Shown piece after piece: positions 45,675-58,140 of a stretch of 64,000 nucleotides of DNA; the stretch's first letter is position 1; each line of letters opens with the position of its first letter. The stretch lies in assembly GCF_964656455.1 (NCBI RefSeq), contig NC_135715.1, positions 149,227,935 through 149,291,934 on the forward strand, written 5' to 3'. The DNA is from Halichoerus grypus. Its lineage: Eukaryota; Chordata; Mammalia; Carnivora; Phocidae. The notes beneath the pieces are model-generated. The model searched no databases and was not told where the DNA came from. It saw only the letters and a list, made by a program, of their open reading frames with translations. The translations under genes were made by a program, and so were the position numbers.

Positions 45675-45920
45675 AGGCAGTACTGAGTAATGGAAACGTG
45701 AATAAAGTTGGAATTGGGAAGCTTGGCTTCCAATCCTGGCATTACCCTTCAGCATTTCTTCGGGCACATCAGTCTTTGTGAGTCTCAGTTTCCTCATTTG
45801 TAAAATGTGGGTAATAACTCTTGTTCCACTTACCTCACTGGTGGTTGTGAATGACTGAGGTAAATGTGAAAGTTCTGTGAAAACCTCTTACGTAAATGTA
45901 AGGTGTTATTATTACTATCA
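45675..45920 (+). repeat. MIR SINE
   Basis: 'cttggcttccaatcctggca', 'gagtctcagtttcctcattt', 'gtaaaatgtgggtaataact', 'ttacctcactggtggttgtg', 'atgactgaggtaaatgtgaa'; classic MIR order. The 65-codon frame overlapping its start is not a gene. Confidence 0.85.
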
Positions 45921-47639
45921 CTGTTTTTACAGATTTATTGGGACTGGATTTCTAAGGTAATGTCCCTGTACCGGACTCAGTCACTTTACTTACATTGAAT
46001 TTACTTTTTGTTGGACCTGGAAACTTCTAGAATCTATCCAATATTCTAATCTGTAGAGAATACTTAAAACTTTAGAAACTAAGGAAAGCATCTGCCCTAT
46101 TTGGGTGAAAGTGGTTTGTGAAAGCTACCCAACCTCCTGTAGAATTAAACAGAAAAAAAAAAAAAAAAAGAAAAAGGCAGGGGGAGGCTTCTCCTATGAC
46201 ATCTGAATCACTGGCAATCTCCGTGTATTTAAATGTATTAGACTGGATCAGAGGGGCTATCCCTTGCAAATCTGCTACCAGGGGCACCCGAGGCCATTTG
46301 CCAGAACTACTGGCTCTAGTTCAGTTACTTCTATGTACCTTTCAGCTCCTTCTCCCCATGACCTTACACTTTGGCTCCCCTTGTTAGTCAGCACCACTCT
46401 TCAGGCTCTCCCTTTTCCAGACTGTAGCAGTGTTCCCCACCCTTCTTTGCTGGCTTCTAAATGCCAAAGCTTTGAGGTTTCCAAAAGGCAAACACAGCCT
46501 GATCCTTCCCCCAGTGGCTGCTTTTGAGTGTCTCAAACCATTTGTTCCATTTACTGGACTTGGAGACACAAGAATAAAGAAAACTGATGGGAAAGCTCCT
46601 GGAGTTTTAAAGTGGGCTGACTCATGTGCCCTAGGTCACACTGACCTTCTGGAGTCCTCAGCACTCTCCTGATGCACCCTCAGATCTCTCTGACCAGTTG
46701 CCAGCTGCATTATCAGAGAAGTAGTAATCCATAGTTTCCGGGAGACTGGTGCAGCCCCCACTCAGGTCAGGACTATAGCCTGAATGATGGCAGAAGCACC
46801 TTGAACCACATGTGCCTTTGTGGGGCAGGACTGTACTTCGGTCCAGTCGCTCTGCTTAAGGATTTCCTAAATTAGTCAAAAAGATTTATATCGTGGAATA
46901 AAACACACTGTACTCTTTTCTCAATTATTTACACATTATGAATTTATTATTATGCTACATTTCATATTCTTCTAAATTATATTCTCAATGCTATTATCAG
47001 GTGATTCCCAACTGTGTTTCAGAAAATAGTGCTGAAAATTGCATGTGGAATATTGGCAATAAGGAGGAAGGAAGGGTGCGGAAGATTGCCCAGAACATCA
47101 CTAGTAACATGTTGGGCATGATTTTCCTTCTCCTCCTCAAGAGGGTGTGATAATCTACTCAGCCAGTAGAGGAACGGTTTAATAGTACTGCAGCCAGGGA
47201 TCTTTGAGAAATGCTCTCAATTCCCCACACGGGTCTTAGCAGCAACATTTCTAAATTAACATCGATTTCCATTAGTTTACACTATTTACTGGTAGGGAAA
47301 CAAAAATCTGTCAGGTTGCTCATACTAGTAGTTTTATTTGGCTCCTGAACGTTTTATAATATGATTCATATTTTAATTTTATAATCCCTCAAAATATTAT
47401 ATATATATTTATTCCAAGTTCAATATTTTCTGATTATAATATCTTTCCTTTGTATATGTCCATGCTACTACAAGTGGTAAGGATTTCCAAAATGCATTTT
47501 TTTCTAAATAGTAGTTTGGCCTCCAAAATTTTTTGTTTAGATATAATAATCTGAGAAAGTAGTAACTTCCCCTACTTCCAGAGTCAGTGCTTGAGCCAAA
47601 CACTTTCACTTTCCCCCCCTGACCCCTTCTTTGTTTGAC
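45921..47639. other. Unassigned non-coding sequence with an A run
   Basis: About 1.7 kb. An A run at 46153-46169 has no clear element upstream. Several overlapping frames (61-89 codons) at 46072-46672 in different frames are mutually incompatible, and none has a domain. Confidence 0.5.
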
Positions 47640-47950
47640 TGATTTTTATTCACCTTTCAGACCTTAAGTGAAATAAATGTCCTTTTTTTTAGGGAGACTT
47701 GCCACAAATCCTAGGACTAGTTTAGGTCCTCCAGTAATACATATAGCTTCCAGTACTATAATTTTATGTCAAATTACACTATTCCTAATACATACCAATT
47801 TATATAATTGTCTGTTTACATTTACTCTATTTCTGGACTTTAAGCTCCAAGAAGGCAGGTTTCACGCTCATCTTGAACACTGCCGAATTTCCTTTGTCTA
47901 ATAGTGCTTGGCACTTAGCGGTAGCTAAAAAATATTTTCATATGAGTAAA
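47640..47950 (+). mobile_element. LINE2 (L2) 3' region
   Basis: 'aattgtctgtttacatttac', 'ggactttaagctccaagaag', 'gcaggtttcacgctcatctt', 'agtgcttggcacttagcggt' and 'agctaaaaaatattttcata' match the L2 3' end in sense. Confidence 0.65.
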
Positions 47951-49744
47951 GAATTGAAGAAAACAACATGTCTCTGGCACCTAATTCCTGGTGAACTTAA
48001 AGCATGTAATCCTGCTGAAACCTGGAACAAGTTCAGGAATATTTATGCTCACTAGTTGACCAGGTGTAGAAACAAAGGAGACAGGAATGTCCACTCTCTG
48101 AGTTTCGCTTCAGTTCACAAAGTTTTCGTGATGTATTAATTCTCTCAGTCTTTTCAAAGTAATTGCAGAGAATCAGAGGCCGTGTAGAGAGAGTCTGTGT
48201 TTTGTACTTTTGACACTCAGTGGACCACCTGCCAACTTTAAGTCAATTAGTTTTAAAATCTAGCCCTAAAATATGGTGATATTCGATGTTCACAGCATTC
48301 ATTCAGTTCAACCACCATGTAGTCGGATTCACTGTTTCTTATCTACGGGATGCAGAAGCAGAGAACTACTGCTCCTATCGCTCTTAGAAGCTGTCATTAA
48401 GTGGCTGAAAATAAAAAAGATGGAACATTTTTAAAACTCGGTATTTGACCATTTCAATTACAGAGATTACCAACAACCATGCTTCTTTTAAGTCCCATTA
48501 TGCATATAGAGAATTTGTCATTCTTTCTGATTACTCATTTATCCTGGGGCAGGCATCAGTTGAGTTGAGTCTACTTGCTCACCCAACATTAGGATATGAC
48601 CATAAATTAAATTTTAAAAAAGCAAGCCAAAGACAAGGACAGCAAAGACAGCAAATCCTTTGAGTTATTTTATTAGACACTAAACCATTTTGATGACAAC
48701 ATTCCTTTGCTTTAGTGGAAACAGACTAAAACCAAATTCTCTTTTGATTTTCCAATGAAGAACCTACTGCTTGCTATATACCCACAAAGATGTATTCCTA
48801 CACATCCGCTTCCATAAAGACATGATGATACAAGAGGCTTAAAGGCCCCAAGGATTATCTTGCCATCTTTTAATTCTAGGTAAAATTAAAACTTTGACTT
48901 AATTTTTTCTAAACAAATGAAACACAAGGTCAGTTTGCTTATTCCAAATGTCATTGTTATTTGTTCTGGGTATGCTTTGGAAGGTTTGCTTTGAGTACAA
49001 TATGGACATTCAACAAATGTGAACAGGCAAATAATTGTAATCATCATAGTCTTTATGCTCACTTGATTTAAAAATGCGAGGCTTGGACCTTGATTTGAGA
49101 TGTTTGGTAAACTTTTGTTTCCCTTCACCATAGTGCTTGTGCTGTCAAAATGAAACTGTGGCAGAACTTTAAGGATTATTGCCAAACATATGGTATCCAC
49201 AACCAGTCAGCATAACCTTTGGAATGCTAATTGCAAAGAAGAGCCAAATGAAAATGTTTAATAGCACACATATGGCCAGTTGAGGATTTCCTAATAGACT
49301 GAGTTCTCTAAGGCCTGAGATATCTTTGTCATGTAGAACAGATAAATTTTACTGTTGTGAGAAAGATCATGATTAAACAGTCTTTTAACAGTTTTGTGTA
49401 TTTTTTAAAATGAGGTAAAATATGATTTTCATACCTTTATTAAAGTATAAAGTGTCTTTTCCAAAACTATACACTCTCTGGAAGTGCCTGCTAATTTCCC
49501 CATTCATTTTTAGCCTGAGGCTAACCAAATTAAGGATGCAATAATTTCCCTTGAACTAAATATATAATAATTCCATGAAAACAACTGCCACAGTGCATAA
49601 ATCTAATATCTAGTTAACGCTGCATTTATTTTAAGCACTAATCATGAAATCAAAACTTTCAGCTCAGAAGATACTAGAGATCCCTGGTTTCAATGCTTCA
49701 TTTGTTTGATACTTGAGGAATTGTGATACATAGAAGTTATATGA
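47951..49744. other. Unassigned non-coding sequence
   Basis: AT-rich, no repeat recognised. A 104-codon minus frame (48886-49200) has no domain. Confidence 0.5.
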
Positions 49745-50045
49745 CTGTGGAGCACCAAGATTTTTTAGTGCGGTGAAAATATTCTCTATGTTGTAATGAT
49801 GGAACCATTATACATTTGCCCAAACCCATAGCATGTACAAGACCAGGAGTGAACCCGAAGGTAAACTCTGGGCTGTGGGTGGTTGTGATGTGTCAGTTAA
49901 GACAAATGTACCACTCTGGTGGGGAACGTTAGTAATGGGGGGACTGTACATGTGTAAGACAAGGAGTATATAGGAAATCTCTGTATCTTCCTCTCGATTT
50001 TAGTATGAACCTAAAAACTACTGTAAAAAAAAAAAAGTCCTTAAA
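49745..50045 (+). mobile_element. Old L1 3' UTR fragment ending in an A run
   Basis: 'aaatgtaccactctggtggg', 'gaacgttagtaatgggggga', 'atataggaaatctctgtatc', 'atgaacctaaaaactactgt' followed by A12. This is the L1MB/MC-type 3' end in sense. The 5' limit is uncertain. Confidence 0.7.
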
Positions 50046-50689
50046 AAACAGCAGATATGTTTGGTGCAGTAAGGACTAAATTTTGAGCAATTTTGCCTGG
50101 GAAGAGAGTTAATACGTTACTCTCAATCCTAACTTCCTTTATCAACCTCCCTCTGTGTCCCTTTCTACTGTTCATAGCCGCCCCCCGCAAAGTGTAAATA
50201 TCTTTTCTTGCTGAGGATTTGCTCCTCTGTTGTGTCATGCTTCCTATGTATATGACTCTTTAGTTTATATATCAAGTAAATTTAATATTATAACAAATAA
50301 ATTCACCATACCAAATAGAGCCTTAACTACTCAAATTAACTGAAGGATCAAGCATGTCTTCCCTGAAGAAAGAGATAAGCAAGGACACTGCAAAGCTGAA
50401 GGAACAATGTGAATATATGTGTGAGTCAGGAAAGTGTTAGAATGTTCAGGAAATCGTGAGTGATCCTGTATAACTAAAGCAGGCTTCAACATACAGCTTG
50501 AAGATCACATCTAGTTTATAACATGCTTGCTTACGCAGAGTAGTGTTTTTAAAATGTTTGAATTATTTGTCAATATTTAATAATTGGGAGATTTCACATT
50601 ACACTTCAGGTTCCTGTTTTATCTGGAAACACTGAGATGGAAACTCTGAGCTTGCTTTTCAGCATGGCAGAATGAATTAATCAGGCTAG
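50046..50689. other. Unassigned non-coding sequence
   Basis: No feature recognised. Confidence 0.5.
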
Positions 50690-51120
50690 GCTGAATTTGC
50701 AATAAACAACTGCAAATGTTCAGTAGCTTAGCACGATAAATATTTATTTATTCCCAAAGCAATGACTCAACAAAGGTGTTTCTGATCTGGTGCTTTTTCT
50801 GGATGGCTCTCTACCACATGATATATCAAAGGCGCAAACTCATTTTATTTTATGATTGCACCCTCCTCTAGATTTTTGGAGTTCTCTCTGTTCAGCAGAG
50901 GAAGAAGAAAGAGAATAGAGAATTATGCATGGATGGGTTTCATGGTCCATATCTAGGTATGGTGTTTGTCAGTCTTATTCATGTTCCATGAGCCAGAAGG
51001 CACTCATATGTCTCCCCTAATGGCAATAAAGCCTGGAAAATATATTTTAGCTCTGTGCTCAGAAGGAAAAGAAAGTGGCTTGTGAACAATTCTACTACGT
51101 GACAACTGGTTGGAAGTAAG
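50690..51120 (-). mobile_element. Possible LTR remnant, antisense
   Basis: Resembles the antisense layout of mammalian LTRs: 'gcacgataaatatttattta' near the start, then 'cagaggaagaagaaagagaa' and 'agaaggcactcatatgtctc'. Weak, and the family is not assigned. Confidence 0.3.
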
Positions 51121-51482
51121 TAGTCTCCATTCCCTTTATCAAGGGCCTGTATCCACTTTTTCAACACAGTCTGCACCCAGCCTGCTGACCTCCTCTGGTT
51201 GCTTCTCTGACCACTTTGGGCATTTGAGTGTGTAAACCTCAGGATAGAAAATGGAAAATTACATATCTGGAAGTAGTGAAAAAGACTCTTTCTGGAAAGA
51301 GAAAGGACTAGTAGACCTTGCATTGAAAAGAAATTCTGTTCTGCTTTTTAATTTTTTTTTTTTTTTTAAGTGAAGGCATAATTCTCTCCTTAGGTCAATG
51401 GACCATACAAAGATGTACCAGAAAAAAAACAATTATATGTCTTTCAGTCAGTCACTAAATATTTCATAATTTTCAGCATTGC
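51121..51482. other. Unassigned spacer with T run
   Basis: A T run at about 51351-51367; nothing else recognised. Confidence 0.5.
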
Positions 51483-51496
51483 TTTTTGCTGTACTT

Positions 51497-52264
51497 TTTT
51501 TTTTTTGTAGTTTTTAATTTTATTATGTTATGTTAGTCACCATACAATACATCATTAGTTTTTGATGTAGTGATCCACGATCCATTGTTTTCGTATAACA
51601 CCCAGTGCTCCATGCAGTACGTGCCCTCCTTAATACCCATCACCGGGCTAACCAATCCCCCCTCCCCCCTCCCCTCTAAAGCTCTGTTTGTTTCTCAGGT
51701 CCATCATCTCTCATGGTTCATCTCTCCCTCCAATTCCCCCCGCCCATTTTTCCCTTCCTTCTCCTAATGTCCTCCATGTTATTCCTTAGTTCCACAAATA
51801 AGTGAAACCATATGATAATTGACTTTCTCTGCTTGACTTATTTCACTTAGCATAATCTCCTCCAGTCCCATCCATGTTGATGTAAAAGTTGGGTATTCAT
51901 CTTTTCTGATGGCTGAGTAATATTCCATTGTGTATATGGACCACATCTTCTTTATCCATTCAGCTGTTGAAGGGCATCTCGGCTCTTTCCACAGTTTGGC
52001 TATTGCGGACATTGCTGCTATGAACATTGGGGTGCATATGGCCCTTCTTTTCACTACATCTGTGTCTTTGGGGTAAATACCCAGTAGTGCAATTGCTGGG
52101 TCATAGGGTAGCTCTATTTTTAAATTTTTGAGGAACCTCCACACTGTTTTCCAAAGTGGCTGTACCAACTTGCATTCCCACCAACAGTGTAAGAGGGTTC
52201 CCCTTTCTCCACAACCTCTCCAACATTTGTTGTTTCTTTCCCTGTCCATTTTTGCCATTCTAAA
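51497..52264 (-). mobile_element. 5'-truncated carnivore-type L1, antisense
   Basis: A 768-bp L1 3' end in reverse: T run, 'tattatgttatgttagtcac', 'acatcattagtttttgatgt', 'cacccagtgctccatgcagt', 'ctctcatggttcatctctcc', then the complement of ORF2. 'tttttgctgtactt' at 51483-51496 and again at 52265-52278 is the target-site duplication. Compared with the L1 at 20.6 kb its 3' UTR is shorter: the extra block with the internal A run is missing. Confidence 0.95.
51779..52264 (-). pseudogene. L1 ORF2 C-terminal fragment, still open
   Basis: About 160 codons of the end of the L1 ORF2 protein read without a stop from the truncation point to the natural terminator at 51779. It keeps the C-terminal cysteine motif C-x3-C-x7-H-x4-C ('[18 protein letters not shown]') and the following '[17 protein letters not shown]' and 'EIMLSEISQAEK' segments. 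The endonuclease and reverse-transcriptase domains are absent. An upstream in-frame ATG at 52300 lies in flanking DNA, so the first dozen residues of the 173-codon frame are not L1. It is a dead fragment, not a functional gene, but unusually undamaged. Confidence 0.92.
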
Positions 52265-52278
52265 TTTTTGCTGTACTT

Positions 52279-55200
52279 CTAAGTGAAATATTTCTGGCAT
52301 TTTTAAGGTGCCATTATTTTTCTCACAGTCAGAGAAGTCTGAATTATGGACTGTGATTTTTGATGACAGAGAAACATTTAATACAGAGCCCAGTTGTTTG
52401 CAATTTTTTCTTTAAACCTGTCAATTCCTTGATCGCTCAAATCTAGTTCATACACTTCAGTATAAGGCTAGCATTTTTTGAAAACCTTGCTTTCGCAGGC
52501 ATAATTCTTTTTAAAGTTGGCTCTCTCAAGTCTGGGGACATCTTAGGAGTTTCTATTGTGATCTCCTTTTGTGCACTTGCTAAACAGAAGTGAATGTGTG
52601 GCATGTATTCAGATGGAATGTCAGTGATAGAAAAAACTTGGGCGCCACTGAATCTACTCTCCTTTCACAAGGAAGTCACTGAGGTCACAGGAAGTAACCT
52701 GCTTTGTCCGACGACTCAGAGCCATTTAGGTTTCGGGGAGCTCCTGTGTTATTTTGCAGCATTGTCCTTTCATTTACCTCCAAACTGCCAGATTCTGCAA
52801 ACACCTTTGAGTTGATGGTTTAGGGGACATCCCGGTGGTATCAGCAAAGAAAGAAGAGACTTGAGGTGGGGCACAGACAAAGATCAGAAAGGGTAGCATA
52901 GAAATGAGTTAGAGCGAATATTACGCTAGCCTCGTTCCCAAAATGGACTAGAGAGAGATGACCACTGAAGAGACTTTGTCAGACGTCAGAGACTCCAAAT
53001 GATGTGGAAAACAAATGGCACTGTCTCCTGCTATAGTCCCTTCATCCACCAGTAGTGAGTGATTGTGTCTAGCCATTACGGTCCTCACTGTTGGGTCCAA
53101 GGTCACCCATACTCAGCTGTCACCCTGACCCCGGCAGAGAGAATACAGAGACGTACACTTTCAGTGCTGGGTCCGAAACAGCTTCCCTTGTGCTACTTTT
53201 GCTATTTTTCTATGGAAAGAAAAAACCCTTCCTGGATTCTGATTCTGAGTCCAGATTTGTTGGTCTAGTATCTGGACTCTTGATTGCCCACATCATTTTT
53301 GTTTCCCCGCTTTCCTTCCCTGGGATAGCATTCTGTCCTACACCTGTTCTTTGTTCCTATTATATAGCCCACCTCCCAGCCTTAAGGGTTTTTGTCTCAC
53401 CTGTTCTGTCTTAATCTCACAATGATTGATTTATTTGCTCCTAATACGTTCTCCCAACTGTACTAAGCAGCATAGGCTTGCACCAGAGATCTAAGATAAA
53501 AATTATTGGCCACTAACTATGTGACTTACAGTGGGACTTAGCATGTAAGAATAAAGTTACCTGGTTCAGCTAATCCTTCCTAACTATGTGTTCAGTGGAG
53601 TTCCTCTATACACCTATTAAAAGCTTTCTACCTTAAATCAATTACATTAACAAGAGGGATTGGTACTGGGCTATGTATGGGGCAGGGCAACATAATATAA
53701 TGAGAGGTCTGGTATTGATTAAATTGCCTCTGGGTTCCCTTTAGCCTCCAAGGATGCTTCAGAGCCTCGTACTCGGAATTGAACTATATCTGTGCTTAAA
53801 GTTTATCAACTCATTCTGACAAAAATAAAACACATTTTAGCAGGAATTAGATAATGTAAGGAAGTTTTAGGAATCTAAAATTTCACTTAAATGATATCAG
53901 ACTAATATAAGCTTTGCACAAACCATTGTGCTTAGAAAAAAAATAAAGTTACTTTCCAAAGAATAAAAACAATAAAGTTTTATTAACATTCATTGTGAAT
54001 CATATTCTGGCTCTTAGTATACCACAAAATCTCTCTTTCAATCTTTAAATTTTGTCTCCCTAATCTTTGCTTGTAAATTCATTGTTATCTTAAAGTCTCT
54101 GACTGATAATTTCAGTGTCTGGACATGTACATTCCTCTTAATACAGAGTGTTTGCCAATTTCTTTACTATCAATCAAACCTATTTGGAAAACAAATTTGA
54201 TTCCATGCTGCAAAGCAAATTTATTCTAAGGCAAATACTGGGTCAAACATATAATCACTAACAGAAACTAAAAACACGAACACAAACAACAACAACAAAA
54301 CACACCTCCCTTTCAACAGTGAAGTGCATCTTTCTCAAAAATATTTAGCAACATATTCACACAATGATATGACACAATGAACTACTGGTACGACTGGATA
54401 TAAGGCATTAGTCTAAGAAATTGTAGGAGGTTCATTTCTCCAAAATTTCTACTACTGTCTTATATTTCTATATGGTTTTATAAAATCCAACTCTGAAAGT
54501 AGCATGATATTTTAAATCCATATTTCTTATATATATTCATTATATAAATCAGAGTAATAAAGATTTCTAAAATAATTATATATGTAAATGTATTTTTATA
54601 TTCTAGAGTTTAAAATAATTTTCAATTGACATTAAGATATTTAACCAGCAATTAGAGTAGAGGGGAAAATGAGAACTAATTTATATTTGAGGTACCCTAA
54701 TAGTAAAACAAAGTTACTTAACTAACAACTGAGAATCCTTTATCATCTTTAGATGACTACTATATTGTGGTTTCTAAGTCTCTAACTCCATCCTCCCTTT
54801 TCTAATCAATTTTACACCTGGTTACCAGAACATTTTAAGAAAGTTAATACACAGTAACTTATGTATCATATCAAAATCACTCAAACTTAGGTACTTTCTT
54901 ACCAACTCCCTTCTCCTCCTATATTTTGCTGCCACCCCTGCCCCCTTTTTTTTTTGGTCAACTCATCTCAGTTTTACTTTTTTTCATATTACATTGAAGT
55001 GGCATAGAAATTCTCCCAGCCAGCCTCCATTCGATCTCTCCACGGATTAGTTTGTACTCCTCAGTCCCTCCATAAAAGTGGAGTGCTGATGGGTGACTCA
55101 TATTGGTATGTATTCATGCTAAATAAACTCATAATCTAAAATATGGTTTTCATTTTTTTTCATTTAAAAATTGAGTTCACAATAAATCATTTTACTTAAA

Positions 55201-56963
55201 GTATATCCGATCATAAACTTGGCAAATCTCTCATGAAGCATTCTATTATGTAAAGAAACACTCATATAGTGGAAAGTCAGTGGCCTAACCATCCATTCAA
55301 CTATCATAAATTCATGAAGCATAACTACATGGGGAGTACTCTGCAAGCCAGTTTTTTCACTGACTCTTAATTAAATGAGACTTACTTTCCTCATTTGTTT
55401 TTCATGCCATTTAAAACCATACAATAAATAATTATATATAATTCATATTAGTTTTTTTTTTTTTCCTGGCATTTAAAGAATTACACTCTCAGTGCATCTG
55501 GCCTCAAGATGAGTATCACTACATACGGACATTTACTTTTCACAGGTACAAAGACGAGAATTCATCTTGGAAAAGGAACTGCCCCTAAATGCAGGCAGCT
55601 GTTTTCCAGAATTCTATGTTCTTAGAAATGACTGAGCTGCTGTATGGCATTTGAGCATCGGTAAATGGACATACTTCTACTTGTAAGCCTTTCAACGCAA
55701 GGGATGATATATTTAAAAACATTAATATTTCTTTCTCTTCTCACTTTTGTGTACCTGATCTTATCCTTTGAAATGTTTAAGATTTTTAGAGCAAGAATAT
55801 ACAGATAGTGTTACTATGTTCTTATATTCAAAGTCGCAATTTTGCAGCAAAACATTGTTGACAGAGAAAGGATTTTCTAAATTCCTTCTCCATCTATGCT
55901 CCCTCTCCCGTACGCCTCACTCTGGAATCTCAAGAGTAAAATTCGGTTGACGAAATCAGATCTGTGCATAAGGAAGGTTCATGCAGGAAAAGAAATTCTC
56001 GCTCTAAGGAATTGTGGGGTAAGAATGGGGACAGGAAAAAAGAAAGCAGAGACAAAGGTCACATTTTATCTCTCCCTTTCTCAAGCTGACCCCAGAATTG
56101 GTGGGTGTTCAGAAATACCAAGATAAATTAGAGGAAACTGAGGGAAGAATGCTTTTGCTGTGTTCCATGCAAAGGACTCTGGAGTAAAATTGCTTCCTGT
56201 GCAACTGGACGCCAGGTCAAAATGAACATGATGGTGAGGTGTATGTGGTTGGACAGGAAACTCCATGATGTTTAGTCTTCCTGAATGGAGTGGATGGGAG
56301 CAAGGGGCAGCTGACTCCCTGGAAGGGCAGATTGCCAGAGGAAGCCTCCAGCAAGGAGGGGGACAGAGGCCATGAAGGGTATCACCTGAACAAAGTCAAA
56401 TGAATGTCATAGACGGGCTTAACAAATTCTGCAGTAGAGCTGAGTCAGGAAGGTCTTTGTGTCTCAGGCTAAGACAAGAGAGACCAAAACATAATTTACT
56501 CCAGATACTGCCTTGGTCAGGTAAATGTCACGCAGACCAGCGCCATTCAGAAACCGGAAGATCCAGAGGACACTGCAGATCTGAGGACCCTGCCTCATCA
56601 TTCCATAAGTCTCTTGCTCCCATGACAAAATTCTATCTTAAAGAAGAGCTATGTTGGGGATAGAAGTATGAAGGAAACTATTTAAAATAACTAAAGGGAC
56701 TGAGTTTGCCAATGGGACTAAAAATTAGAAAGTCAGTTTTTTTTATTTGCCTCTTGTCTACCAACAAATGTGTAGATACATGAGGAAGACCGTATCTATT
56801 ATAGGCCAAATAAAGATACTAAAACCTTTTTTGTTTGTTTGAATATTATTGTGTGTTAATTATATTCTCAGTATATTAATTTGGGAATATGAATTATACA
56901 TCTTTAAATTTTGGTCTAATGTTATATTATATTTGTTAGTTCTTTGTCCTTACATAAAATTTA
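52279..56963. other. Long unassigned non-coding stretch
   Basis: About 4.7 kb with no transposon I can name. T runs lie at about 54947-54956 and 55451-55465 and a TATA-rich patch at about 54530-54600. Frames of 60-107 codons (for example 53091-53414 and 56400-56663) have no domain. Confidence 0.5.
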
Positions 56964-56980
56964 TAATAACAATAACAGCA

Positions 56981-57196
56981 CGTAAGTGTGCCTGGGTGGC
57001 TCAGTGGGTTAAGTGGTTGACTCTTGATTTTGGCTCAGGCCATCCATGATCTGAGTGAGGGTCATGAGATCGAGCCCCAGTTCAGGGTCTGTCCTCAGCT
57101 TGGAGTCTGTTTGTCCCTCTCCCTCTACAGCTCCCCCCCCACTCACTCACTCTCTCTCTCTCAAATAAGTAAATAAATAAGATCTTAAAAAATCGG
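56981..57196 (+). mobile_element. CanSINE with duplicated 17-bp target
   Basis: 'gtgcctgggtggctcagtgg', 'ggctcaggccatccatgatc' (small insertion), 'gggtcatgagatcgagcccc', CT-rich stretch, AAATA steps, A tail. Target 'taataacaataacagca' (56964-56980) against 'taataataacaacagca' (57197-57213), itself a microsatellite-like AAC/AAT sequence. Confidence 0.93.
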
Positions 57197-57224
57197 TAAT
57201 AATAACAACAGCAAATAGCTAACA

Positions 57225-57450
57225 TTATTTGATGCTAGGTATGGTACCAAATAATTTACATGAGCTATCTCCTTTATTCTTCACAACAATCTGATGAGGG
57301 TACTCTTATTATTCCCATTTTTTTCAGAATTAAAAAAAAAGCAAAAAACAGAGAATGTCTAAATCATTTGCCGAAAGTGTTGAGCCAAGATTCCAACTGA
57401 GGCATTCTGACTACAAATCTTCTTTTTTAAATCACTGACAATGAGACTCT
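57225..57450 (-). repeat. MIR SINE, antisense
   Basis: 'gctaggtatggtaccaaata', 'atttacatgagctatctcct', 'ttattcttcacaacaatctg', 'atgagggtactcttattatt' and 'cccatttttttcagaatt' are the reverse complement of the MIR 3' half and CORE. The head follows as 'gccaagattccaactgaggc'. Confidence 0.8.
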
Positions 57451-57989
57451 GATTTCATTACACTTTCATTCACTTTGATCTGAAACTTTGTCAAACAGGT
57501 TGCTTGGCACCAAGTAGGAAAAATGTCTGGATGAATAAAAGAATTTTTTACTGATTTGAAATGTCTACATTTTAACATGGCAAATACAGTTTGGTTGTTT
57601 CTAATGACCTTAAAGAAATATTGTACTTGCTTAAACTATGAGTTAAAAAATACTCTCTTGGGATTTCAGTGCCTCTATTGGCCTGTTTATGGTTCCATGT
57701 TTTGACAAAGAAGATGCATTCAAGTCATGAGCTGGAGACTCTCTACCGTAACGAGTAACTTCAGGGAACCCCTTCTCTTTATTATTCCTCTTACTCTGTA
57801 TAATTGCTTCTGCATTTTCCTCCTCCTTTTCCTCCCTCCTTCAACTCATTCATTTTGCTCTTCTCTATTTTCCTCATGTTTACCTCATCCTTTCCACTCA
57901 ATATTCTTTAGTCAGTTCCTTTCGGAGAGAACAATTTTTCTTCATTAATCCTCTGTCCTCGTTTATCAATATGATCATCACAACCATGG
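57451..57989. other. Unassigned non-coding sequence
   Basis: Includes a CT-rich patch at about 57810-57900 that yields a 73-codon serine/phenylalanine-rich frame. No element recognised. Confidence 0.5.
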
Positions 57990-58140
57990 CAGAAAGAATA
58001 TTAAAATAAGAGGTAGAGATTTTAAGTCACTTGATGTTGGGCAAGTCATTAATTTTTCTAGGTCTCAATTTCCTCACCTGTAAAATAAAGGGATTAAACT
58101 AGAAAAGTCCTAAAATTTACTCTGGTTCAAGGATTGTTCA
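57990..58140 (+). repeat. MIR SINE, partial
   Basis: 'gttgggcaagtcattaattt', 'ttctaggtctcaatttcctc', 'acctgtaaaataaagggatt', 'aaactagaaaagtcctaaaa'; the MIR CORE without a clear tail. Confidence 0.75.

Noticed and set aside
46072..46672. Cluster of overlapping 61-89 codon frames
   Set aside because: Several conflicting frames on both strands, no domain, no start or splice context; likely a GC-richer patch with few stops.
1487..57196. SINE heads taken as tRNA genes
   Set aside because: They resemble a tRNA A box but lack a full cloverleaf, and are followed by CT-rich and A-rich SINE tails with target-site duplications.
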